Part shown: positions 7,477 through 15,194 of the stretch, piece after piece
Numbering within the stretch: the stretch's first letter is position 1
Layout of the letters: each line of letters begins with the position of its first letter
NCBI GenBank assembly: GCA_910586485.1
Contig: CAJUIA010000039.1
Span: forward strand, 1 to 32,718
DNA from: an uncultured Acetatifactor sp.
Lineage (GTDB): Bacteria; Bacillota; Clostridia; Lachnospirales; Lachnospiraceae
Length of the DNA stretch: 32,718 bases
Direction of reading: 5' to 3'
Translations under genes and position numbers: made by a program
The notes under the pieces: generated by a model
What the model was told of the DNA's origin: nothing
The model's input: the letters and a program-made list of their open reading frames with translations, nothing else
Database searches by the model: none

Positions 7477-8988
7477 ATGCTGATGCTGGTTAAGACGCCG
7501 CTCACATGTATTATTTTTATGCTGTATACCATTGGCTTTTATTTTCGAAAGCCTCACATTCCTGTCAGGTCAACTAAAATATTCAGGCGGCTTTTAGCCG
7601 TGGCCCTGCTGAATTCCACCTTTGACCTGATTACGATTTGTACGGTGAACAACAGAGATGTGATTCCGGAAGCCTTGAATCTGGCGGCTCACATTGTCTA
7701 TTTAATGTCCATATTGGGTTTTATCTATCTGTTGTTTTTATATATGAGAAGTTATCTGGAACCAAGTCTGCAGTTTTCACGGACGGTCCGACTGCTTCAT
7801 AATCTGCCATTTACTCTGTCTGCGGCGGGAATTTTCGTACTGCCCATCACATATGTTCAGGGTGAGATGACGGATTATTCACTGGGGCCGAAGGCATATG
7901 CACTGTATGGGAGTCTGGCGGTCTATCTTATTTTCATTCTCTATTATTGCCTCCGCTATTGGAAGATACTTGACAGTGAGAAGCGGATGGCGATTGTGCT
8001 TGCCGTGCCGCTTTTTGTGATTACGGCGGTGATTCAGGTGGTGCTGCCGGAAACGCTGCTGGTGGTAGTCTGTTCTACGCTGATTCTGCTGGGATTGATA
8101 TTGAGTAATGAGAATACGGAAAAGTATGTGGACAGAGATACGGCGCTGTTTAATCTGTATTCACTGGAAAAGGTGCTGGATGAATATGATTTTGACAGGC
8201 AGAAGCCGATTGTGGCGATTCTCTGTCTGGCCAGGAAGGAGAACGGCTCCGACTGGGAGCAGGATGCGCTGATCCTGAATGATGTTTACCGGGAACTGAG
8301 GCAGTATCGGCTATACGGGTATCGCGTGTGTGAGAATGGAGTGGCGATTATCTGTAATACCAGGGGGAAAGCGACTCTGGTGTTACAGGAGATCAGGAAT
8401 ATGATCAAATCCAAATATGACGGGGAGGCGCTCAGTGTTGAGACGGATATTCCGGCGGAAGATTCGGCTGAGGGAAAGAGCGGCTGCATCCGAAACATTA
8501 TTTCCTTCTGCACTGAGACGGGCAGGCGCTTCGCCTATATTGACTGCCTGACAAACGTTTATAACCGCAATGCACTGGAGCGGGATCTGAATGAGCGGCA
8601 AGGGGACGGTGCGGCATACCTTCTGATTGCAGATCTGAATAATCTGAAGACGGTAAACGATACCTGCGGCCATTCCGCCGGGGATATGATGCTGCAGGGC
8701 TTTGCCCGGCTGCTGGCGGCTGCGGTGGGTGCAGACGGCAGAGTGTACCGACAGGGCGGGGATGAATTTGCGGTTCTTTACCACGGAGACGCCCAGGAAC
8801 TGATCAGAGATCTGGATGAGCGCTGCCGGGTTTATAACCAATCCGCCGCTGCTCCGCTCAGCTATGCCATTGGCTGCTGCCGGACGGATGAGGACGGATT
8901 CCGAGATGTGGCAGACCGGAGAATGTATGAAGATAAAAGGAGAAAAAAGGGTTTTTGTGAAAATGAAAAGATATTTAAAGACAAATGA
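7477..8988 (+). CDS. Membrane diguanylate cyclase with a degenerate and an intact GGDEF domain
   Basis: The 503-residue product has about seven or eight membrane segments in residues 1-215, acting as a sensor. Residues about 220-340 look like a degenerate GGDEF domain: DTALFNLYSLEKVL replaces the usual DxLTGLxNRxxxE, and RVCENGVAII stands where RxGGDEFxII is expected. The second domain is intact: DCLTNVYNRNALE, ADLNNLKTVNDTCGHSAGD and RQGGDEFAVLY (about 424-434), so it should make cyclic-di-GMP from GTP. No inhibitory RxxD site is placed before GGDEF. ATG 7477 follows AGGGGGAA; the TTG at 7456 overlaps that site and is rejected. Confidence 0.88.
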   Translation: MLMLVKTPLTCIIFMLYTIGFYFRKPHIPVRSTKIFRRLLAVALLNSTFDLITICTVNNRDVIPEALNLAAHIVYLMSILGFIYLLFLYMRSYLEPSLQFSRTVRLLHNLPFTLSAAGIFVLPITYVQGEMTDYSLGPKAYALYGSLAVYLIFILYYCLRYWKILDSEKRMAIVLAVPLFVITAVIQVVLPETLLVVVCSTLILLGLILSNENTEKYVDRDTALFNLYSLEKVLDEYDFDRQKPIVAILCLARKENGSDWEQDALILNDVYRELRQYRLYGYRVCENGVAIICNTRGKATLVLQEIRNMIKSKYDGEALSVETDIPAEDSAEGKSGCIRNIISFCTETGRRFAYIDCLTNVYNRNALERDLNERQGDGAAYLLIADLNNLKTVNDTCGHSAGDMMLQGFARLLAAAVGADGRVYRQGGDEFAVLYHGDAQELIRDLDERCRVYNQSAAAPLSYAIGCCRTDEDGFRDVADRRMYEDKRRKKGFCENEKIFKDK

Positions 8989-9010
8989 GGAAAAATATGA
9001 TAAAATTATC

Positions 9011-9038
9011 TTGAATAATTTGCAGGAAGTGGTACAAT
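9011..9038 (+). promoter_or_regulatory. Probable sigma-A promoter of the second cyclase gene
   Basis: TTGAAT (9011-9016), 16 nt, TACAAT (9033-9038). A run of nine G (9065-9073) lies in the leader. Confidence 0.5.
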
Positions 9039-9109
9039 AGTACTAGAGTACCAGAAAAAAGTTCGGGGGGGGGTAAAGCGTTACGAGGAAGATATATAAA
9101 GCAATACCA

Positions 9110-10750
9110 ATGAGACTGCTGCAGCTCCTTCTGATGTTGTTTTCCTGTATATGCCTGTTTGGGCGGACGGTGCAGGCGGCGGATGCAGAAAAACGTGTTT
9201 TGTTTATCAGCTCTTATTCATATGCCTGGGAGCAGGTAAGGATGCAGATCGACGGGATCCGGGCAGGTCTGGAAGATAATGTGACATTGGACTTTGAGTT
9301 CATGGATACAAAGCGTGTAAACACGGAAGAGTCGCTGCAGCTGTTTTACGAAGGACTGGCCTACCGGCTTTCCATGGTGGAGCCTTATGACGCAGTGATT
9401 CTGGGGGATGATGCTGCGTTGAAATTTGCCATGAAATATCAGGAGGATTTATTTCCGGGGATCCCTATGGTTTTTGAGGGAGTCAATGACGAAGAGCTGG
9501 CTGCGGAAGCAATGAAGAATCCGATGATAGCAGGTGTTTTGGAACGGCTTTCCGTGGAGAAAAATATTGAACTGGGTCTGAAAATCAATCCCAAGGCCAA
9601 GCGGGTGGTGGCAATTTTAGACGATACCATTACCGGTCAGGCGGAGCGGAAGCGTTATTATCAATGCGCGGAGCAGTATCCCCAGCTGGAATTTGACGAG
9701 ATCAATGTTTCACAGTCCAGGAATTTCACGATCCGCTATAATCTTGGGAGTCTGTCGAAGGATACGATTTTGATCTATATCGTGATGACGGAGGATATTG
9801 ACGGCAGAAGGTATACGGACAAGCAGGCGATTGACCTGATTACAGAATGCTCCACGGTGCCGGCTCTGCGGATGGTGGACGGCGGAATCGGAAGCGGGCT
9901 GCTGGGAGGAAATGTGGTCTCCATGTATAAATCCGGCGAAATTGCCGCCAGGATGGCCATGGAGATTATGAAGGGAGCATCTGTGGACAGCTTTGAGCTG
10001 GTTACGGATTCGCCCCAGACCTATCGAGTGGATGCGTATGTGATGGAAAAATTCGGAATACGCATGTCCGCTTTGCCCAAGGAGACGGAGATCATCAACA
10101 GGAAGACCAGCTTTTTTGAGAGGAACAGGGAGGCGATGATTCCTTTCAGCATCTTAGTGGCTGCATTGCTGATTGTAGTGGGCTGGGCGCTGTTTGATAA
10201 TTTCAAACGGCGGCATCTGATGGTAGAGCTGGAGGGTACGAAAAAAATCATGGAATCTGCTTCACAGCATGATTTCCTTACGGGAATTCCCAACAGGAGC
10301 AAGTTTATGGGCGATATAGAGCGCTTGGTGGGAGAAAAGAAGCCGTGTACGGTAATCATGATTGATATAGATGATTTCAAGAAGATTAATGATACCTTAG
10401 GGCATACGGCAGGCGACGAGGCGTTAAAGCAGGTTGCTTCCCGTCTGAAGGATATGGGGTCCCCTCTTTTGACGCCTTATCGTTTTGCAGGAGACGAATT
10501 CATTCTGATTCTGGAGAGCAATCAGTACAAGATTGTGGAAAAGACAGCGTATCAGTGCAGACAGGTCTTTACAAGTCCCTTTATACTGGACGGGAAAAAG
10601 GCAAAGGTATGTGGCAGTATCGGAATCGCTTCTTATCCGAAGGATTCGGAGGATGTGGAACAGCTGATTATCTGTGCGGATGACGCCATGTATCAGGTGA
10701 AGAAGAATGGTAAGAACGATTTTGCTTTTTACAGTGCTCAGCAATTTTGA
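9110..10750 (+). CDS. Diguanylate cyclase with extracytoplasmic ABC-substrate-binding-like sensor
   Basis: The 546-residue protein starts with a signal-like hydrophobic segment (to about residue 24, ending VQAAD). A periplasmic-binding-like domain follows (about 28-330), starting with VLFISSYSYAWEQ and resembling the ABC_sub_bind family. One membrane segment lies at about 343-362, then a GGDEF domain: HDFLTGIPNRSKF, MIDIDDFKKINDTLGH, RFAGDEFILIL. The signature is AGDEF rather than GGDEF, a variant found in some active cyclases, so activity is likely but not certain. GAGGAAG lies about 20 nt before the ATG, farther than usual, so the true start is unsure, though no better codon was found. A strong terminator follows. 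Confidence 0.87.
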   Translation: MRLLQLLLMLFSCICLFGRTVQAADAEKRVLFISSYSYAWEQVRMQIDGIRAGLEDNVTLDFEFMDTKRVNTEESLQLFYEGLAYRLSMVEPYDAVILGDDAALKFAMKYQEDLFPGIPMVFEGVNDEELAAEAMKNPMIAGVLERLSVEKNIELGLKINPKAKRVVAILDDTITGQAERKRYYQCAEQYPQLEFDEINVSQSRNFTIRYNLGSLSKDTILIYIVMTEDIDGRRYTDKQAIDLITECSTVPALRMVDGGIGSGLLGGNVVSMYKSGEIAARMAMEIMKGASVDSFELVTDSPQTYRVDAYVMEKFGIRMSALPKETEIINRKTSFFERNREAMIPFSILVAALLIVVGWALFDNFKRRHLMVELEGTKKIMESASQHDFLTGIPNRSKFMGDIERLVGEKKPCTVIMIDIDDFKKINDTLGHTAGDEALKQVASRLKDMGSPLLTPYRFAGDEFILILESNQYKIVEKTAYQCRQVFTSPFILDGKKAKVCGSIGIASYPKDSEDVEQLIICADDAMYQVKKNGKNDFAFYSAQQF

Positions 10751-10770
10751 AGAAATACAGGATAAGCAAA

Positions 10771-10795
10771 GGCCCACCTCAGGGTGGGCCTTTTT
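10771..10795 (+). terminator. Rho-independent terminator
   Basis: GGCCCACC-TCAG-GGTGGGCC, a perfect 8-bp stem with a 4-nt loop, followed by five T. Confidence 0.95.
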
Positions 10796-10834
10796 GCCGT
10801 ATACCAGGCAGTGTAGTTTTGAAGGGGATCTGAA

Positions 10835-11500
10835 ATGGCTGTAAAGAAGGTTTATGCCGTAAGACGAGGGAAAAAAACAGGTGTTTTTAAAACCTGGGAG
10901 GAATGCCGCGATTCCGTGGAGGGTTATCCGAAGGCGGAATATAAGAGTTTCCATTCGGTCAGGGAGGCGGAGGCTTATCTGGGGATCGAAGAAAAGCCTC
11001 ATATGGAGGACGAGCTGCCGGAGGCCGGGTGGCTTTTGGCATATGTGGACGGAAGCTATGAGGATTCCCTTAAAAAATATGCCTTTGGCTGTGTATTTTT
11101 GCTGCCCGACGGGCATATTTATACCCAATACGGCAACGGAGACAATCCTCAGTCTCTGCAGCACAGGAATGTAACGGGTGAAATGCTTGGAGCCATGTAT
11201 GCGGTGAAGACGGCTATGGTAAACGGATTTCGGGGGATAGAAATCCGCTATGATTATCAGGGAATTGAAAAGTGGGTTACCGGGGAATGGCGTTCTAAAA
11301 CGGAGCTGACCCGAAAGTATGCCGAAGCCATGCGGGAGTGGGGCGCAAGCATTGAAATCAGATTCTGCAAGGTGGAGGCGCATACCAACGTGCGGTATAA
11401 TGAATTGGCAGACAAATTGGCAAAAACCGGGCTGCGGGAGGGCAGAGGGGTTCCCAGGACGGGACCGCTGGAAGAAATGGAAGCGTATGACGAAGGTTGA
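10835..11500 (+). CDS. Ribonuclease H with N-terminal hybrid-binding (viroplasmin) domain
   Basis: The 221-residue protein joins a small RNase H1 N-terminal domain (about 3-50, YAVRRGKKTGVFKTWEEC, which binds RNA-DNA hybrids) to a type 1 RNase H domain. Acidic catalytic residues are visible at AYVDGSY (Asp72), GEMLGAM (Glu), RYDYQGIE (Asp) and YNELADKLAK (Asp). It should cut the RNA strand of RNA-DNA hybrids, for example in primer removal and R-loop clearance. It overlaps the next gene by 14 nt, which suggests translational coupling with the pseudouridine synthase. Confidence 0.9.
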   Translation: MAVKKVYAVRRGKKTGVFKTWEECRDSVEGYPKAEYKSFHSVREAEAYLGIEEKPHMEDELPEAGWLLAYVDGSYEDSLKKYAFGCVFLLPDGHIYTQYGNGDNPQSLQHRNVTGEMLGAMYAVKTAMVNGFRGIEIRYDYQGIEKWVTGEWRSKTELTRKYAEAMREWGASIEIRFCKVEAHTNVRYNELADKLAKTGLREGRGVPRTGPLEEMEAYDEG

Positions 11501-12227
11501 GGGCGGAGAATCAAGGATCAATAAATATCTGGCACATGCCGGGATCTGTTCACGGCGCGAAGCGGACAGACTGATTGAGCAGGGCAGAGTGCTGGTGAAC
11601 GGGCAGCGGCCGGATCCCGGCCAGGCGGTAAGCGACAGGGACGAAATTACCGTAAACGGTAAGCTGGTACAGGGGCAGAGAAAAACGGTGGTGCTGGCCT
11701 TTTATAAGCCGGTGGGTGTTACCTGTACGGAGAAGGATGCTCATGCGGAGAAAATAATCAAGGATTTGGTACATTATCCCGTCAGGGTTACGTATGCTGG
11801 AAGACTGGATAAGAATTCCGAGGGTTTGCTGCTTCTTACCAACGACGGGGACCTGATTCAGGGAATGATGCGGGGAGAAAATCGTCATGAAAAAGAATAT
11901 GAGGTGCGGGTGGATAAAGAAATAACACCTGATTTTATATTTAAAATGGAAGCAGGGGTCTATTTAAAAGAGCTTAAGCTAAAAACCAGAGAGTGCAAAT
12001 TGGAACAGACAGGTAAATATACCTTTAATATTATTTTGACTCAGGGAGTCAACAGGCAGATCCGCAGGATGTGCGCTGCCTGTGGGCGGCAGGTCAAGTC
12101 GATCAGGCGGGTCCGGATTATGAATATTACTCTGGGGAAGCTGAAACCGGGAGAGTTCGTGGAGCTTTCGGACCGGGAGATCGAAGGATTATACCGGGAG
12201 TGTGGAAGGCAAAAAGATTTTCGATAA
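11487..12227 (+). CDS. RluF-like rRNA pseudouridine synthase
   Basis: The 246-residue protein has an N-terminal S4 RNA-binding domain (RINKYLAHAGICSRREADRL) and a RsuA/RluB/RluF-type catalytic domain. The motif GRLDKNSEGLLLLTNDGDL contains the catalytic Asp108. The segment NRQIRRMCAACGRQV and the following RIMNITLGKL resemble RluF more than RluB or RsuA, so modification of 23S rRNA near position 2604 is the best guess. ATG 11487 lies inside the end of the RNase H gene. A longer frame from 11319 is a shadow of that gene. Confidence 0.88.
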   Translation: MTKVEGGESRINKYLAHAGICSRREADRLIEQGRVLVNGQRPDPGQAVSDRDEITVNGKLVQGQRKTVVLAFYKPVGVTCTEKDAHAEKIIKDLVHYPVRVTYAGRLDKNSEGLLLLTNDGDLIQGMMRGENRHEKEYEVRVDKEITPDFIFKMEAGVYLKELKLKTRECKLEQTGKYTFNIILTQGVNRQIRRMCAACGRQVKSIRRVRIMNITLGKLKPGEFVELSDREIEGLYRECGRQKDFR

Positions 12228-12262
12228 GTTGTGTCCAAAAAAATTTGGGAAGGATGGATGAT

Positions 12263-14251
12263 ATGCTGCAGAATGAGCGGGCTGAAAAAACAGAGCGGAT
12301 AAAATTACTGGCAGATCTTTTAAACCGTGCGGCAAAGGCCTATTACGCCGAGGACAGGGAGATCATGAGTAATCAGGAATATGATGCTCTTTATGACGAG
12401 CTGCAGAGACTGGAACAGGAAACCGGCTTTCAGCCGGCAAACAGCCCTACCGCGCGGGTAGGGTATGAGGCGGTGGATGAGCTTCCAAAGGAGAGGCATG
12501 AGACCCCTATGCTGTCTCTGGATAAGACCAAAAGCCGGGAAGCGCTGCGGGAATGGCTGCAGGGTAATCCTGCGATTTTAAGCTGGAAACTGGACGGATT
12601 GACGGTGGTATTGACCTATCATGACGGAAAACTTGCAAAAGCAGTGACCAGGGGTAACGGTGAGATCGGTGAAGTGGTTACCAATAATGCAAAAACATTC
12701 AAAAATATTCCGCTTTCGATTCCGTTTACCGGGGAGCTGGTGCTTCGTGGAGAGGCGGTTATTACGTATTCTGATTTTGAAAAGGTGAATGCACAGCTGG
12801 GGGATGCGGAAGCAAAATATAAAAACCCGCGAAATTTGTGCAGCGGCTCCGTGCGTCAGTTAAGCAGTGAGGTGACAGCCGGCCGTAATGTGCGGTTTTA
12901 CGCTTTCAGTCTGGTCAGTGCCTCCGGAGCGGACTTTCATAATTCACGGGAGGAACAGTTTCGGTTTCTGGCAGAACAGGGCTTTGATGTGGTGGAGCAT
13001 TATACGGTAACGGAAGCGGATATTTTGGGTACCATAGAGCTTTTTGAGAAAAAGATCGAAGATTACGACGTTCCCTCGGACGGTCTGGTGCTGACCTATG
13101 AGGACATTGCTTATGGGCAGTCGTTGGGGAGAACGGCAAAGTTTCCCAGACATTCCATTGCCTTTAAATGGGCGGATGAGCTGCGTGAAACTACGCTAAA
13201 GGAAATTGAGTGGAGCCCCAGTCGTACAGGGCTGATTAATCCGGTGGCCATTTTTGAGCCGGTGGAGCTGGAGGGCACCACTGTCAGCCGTGCTTCGGTT
13301 CATAATATCAGCATCCTGCGGGGGCTGAAGCTGGGGATCGGAGATCGGATCACGGTCTATAAGGCGAATATGATTATTCCTCAGATTGCAGAAAATCTGA
13401 CCTGCAGTGATAGTGTTCAGATCCCTGTGCAGTGTCCTGTCTGCGGCGGGAAAACGGAAATCCGACAGGTGAATGAGGTGCAGTCCCTGTATTGTACCAA
13501 CGAGGGATGTGCGGCGAAGCGGATTAAATCGTTTACTCTGTTTGTCAGTAGGGACGCTATGAACATTGAGGGGCTTTCCGAGGCCACCCTGGAAAAATTT
13601 GTGGACAGGGGTTTCATTCAGGAGTATGCGGATCTGTATCATCTGGACAGGTATCGGGAGCAGATTGTGGAGATGGAGGGATTCGGAGAAAAATCCTACC
13701 GTAATCTGGAAGAGAGTATCAATGCCTCCAGAAGCACCACCCTGCCCAGAGTGATTTACGGACTTGGCATTGCCAATATCGGTGTTGCCAATGCGAAGAT
13801 GCTCTGCCGGCATTTTTCTTTTGATTTTGATCAGCTGAGGAATGCAGATGTGGAGACCTTAAGTGCCATTGAAGGGGTGGGAGAGGTCATTGCCTCTGCG
13901 TTTGTGGAATATATGCAGGATCAGGATAATCTGCAGAAAATAGATCATCTGCTGGCAGAGCTGCAGATGGAGACGCCGGCGGTGGATGAGGGCAGTCAAA
14001 CCTTGGCCGGGCTGCAGTTTGTAATTACCGGCAGCTTAAATCATTTCGGAAGCAGAAACGAGCTGAAGGAGATCATCGAAGGTAAGGGCGGTAAGGTGAC
14101 GGGAAGCGTCACAGGAAAGACTACGGCTTTGATTAATAATGATATTACCTCTAATTCTTCCAAAAACAAAAAGGCGAAGGAGCTGGGGGTCCCCGTTTTG
14201 TCGGAGGATGATTTTCTGGGGGAATATGGGATAGATTTTCAGATATTGTAG
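12263..14251 (+). CDS. ligA: NAD-dependent DNA ligase
   Basis: The 662-residue protein has the full LigA layout, close to the usual length of about 670. An N-terminal NAD-binding region is followed by the adenylation domain with catalytic Lys109 in SWKLDG, an OB-fold (about 310-380), a four-cysteine zinc finger (CPVCGGKT and YCTNEGC), helix-hairpin-helix repeats (EGFGEKSYRNL, IEGVGEVIA) and a C-terminal BRCT domain (LAGLQFVITGSL to the end). It seals nicks in replication and repair using NAD. GGGAAGG ends nine bases before ATG 12263, so that start is preferred over ATG 12254. It lies just after the pseudouridine synthase and 12 nt before metA. Confidence 0.96.
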   Translation: MLQNERAEKTERIKLLADLLNRAAKAYYAEDREIMSNQEYDALYDELQRLEQETGFQPANSPTARVGYEAVDELPKERHETPMLSLDKTKSREALREWLQGNPAILSWKLDGLTVVLTYHDGKLAKAVTRGNGEIGEVVTNNAKTFKNIPLSIPFTGELVLRGEAVITYSDFEKVNAQLGDAEAKYKNPRNLCSGSVRQLSSEVTAGRNVRFYAFSLVSASGADFHNSREEQFRFLAEQGFDVVEHYTVTEADILGTIELFEKKIEDYDVPSDGLVLTYEDIAYGQSLGRTAKFPRHSIAFKWADELRETTLKEIEWSPSRTGLINPVAIFEPVELEGTTVSRASVHNISILRGLKLGIGDRITVYKANMIIPQIAENLTCSDSVQIPVQCPVCGGKTEIRQVNEVQSLYCTNEGCAAKRIKSFTLFVSRDAMNIEGLSEATLEKFVDRGFIQEYADLYHLDRYREQIVEMEGFGEKSYRNLEESINASRSTTLPRVIYGLGIANIGVANAKMLCRHFSFDFDQLRNADVETLSAIEGVGEVIASAFVEYMQDQDNLQKIDHLLAELQMETPAVDEGSQTLAGLQFVITGSLNHFGSRNELKEIIEGKGGKVTGSVTGKTTALINNDITSNSSKNKKAKELGVPVLSEDDFLGEYGIDFQIL

Positions 14252-14263
14252 GAGGGAAGGAAC

Positions 14264-15169
14264 ATGCCGATTAAGACGCAGAGTGATCTGCCTGCCAAGG
14301 AAATACTGGAAAACGAAAATATATTTGTAATGGATGAATTCAGGGCGATGCACCAGGATATACGTCCCCTTCAGGTGCTGATCCTGAACAATATGCCCAT
14401 TAAGCAGGACACGGAGCTGCAGCTGCTGCGGGCGCTTTCTAATACGCCGCTGCAGGTGGACGTTACGTTTATGAATGTGCAGAGCCATGTATCCTTAAAT
14501 ACGCCGGCCAGTCATTTGAACAAATTTTATACCTCCTTAAATGAGATTCGGGACAGGAAGTTTGACGGTATGATCGTCACCGGTGCTCCCGTGGAGGATA
14601 TATCCTTTGAAGAGGTGGATTACTGGCAGGAGACCTGTGAGATTCTGGATTGGGCAGAGACCCATGTGACGTCAACTTTACATATCTGCTGGGCGGCGCA
14701 GGCCGGTTTTTATCATTATTACGGCATCAACAAAAAGCTTTTGCCCAGGAAGCTTTTCGGCATTTATGAGCATAAGGTCTCTAACCGCAAGGTTCCTTTG
14801 GTTCGCGGGTTTGACGATATTTTTCTGGCCCCGCACAGCCGCCACACGGAGACTCCGGCGGAAGCCATTCATGCCTGCGGGGAGCTGACGGTACTGGCAG
14901 AATCTCAAGCCGCAGGAGTGTTCCTGGCCATAGCGGAGGAAGGCAGAAAAATATTTGTCACAGGGCATCCTGAATATGACAGATATACGCTGAATCATGA
15001 GTACCACAGGGATCTTGACAAAGGTCTGCCCATTCAGATTCCCTGCAATTATTACCCGGAGGACGATCCTGAAAGGCGCCCTTTGCTGCAATGGCGTTCC
15101 CACAGCAACAATCTTTACAGCAACTGGCTTAATTACTACGTCTACCAAATGACACCCTATGAGCTGTAA
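14264..15169 (+). CDS. metA: Homoserine O-acetyltransferase (MetA family)
   Basis: The 301-residue protein is a full-length MetA. It activates homoserine in methionine synthesis. The nucleophile is Cys142 (HICWAAQAG), with His and Glu in GHPEYDR completing the catalytic set. Residue 111 is Glu (GAPVED). Published work on this family links Glu111 to acetyl-CoA and Gly111 to succinyl-CoA, so O-acetylhomoserine is the likely product despite the succinyltransferase name often given. GGAGGGAAGG precedes the ATG. It is 12 nt after ligA, probably in the same transcript. No SAM riboswitch or T-box is visible before it. Confidence 0.95.
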   Translation: MPIKTQSDLPAKEILENENIFVMDEFRAMHQDIRPLQVLILNNMPIKQDTELQLLRALSNTPLQVDVTFMNVQSHVSLNTPASHLNKFYTSLNEIRDRKFDGMIVTGAPVEDISFEEVDYWQETCEILDWAETHVTSTLHICWAAQAGFYHYYGINKKLLPRKLFGIYEHKVSNRKVPLVRGFDDIFLAPHSRHTETPAEAIHACGELTVLAESQAAGVFLAIAEEGRKIFVTGHPEYDRYTLNHEYHRDLDKGLPIQIPCNYYPEDDPERRPLLQWRSHSNNLYSNWLNYYVYQMTPYEL

Positions 15170-15194
15170 AGTGTGCGATAAAGGAGGTATACTT

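Noticed and set aside
10424..11521. 365-codon open frame on the - strand
   Set aside because: It runs antisense through the GGDEF gene, a strong terminator and the RNase H gene; the sense genes are well supported.
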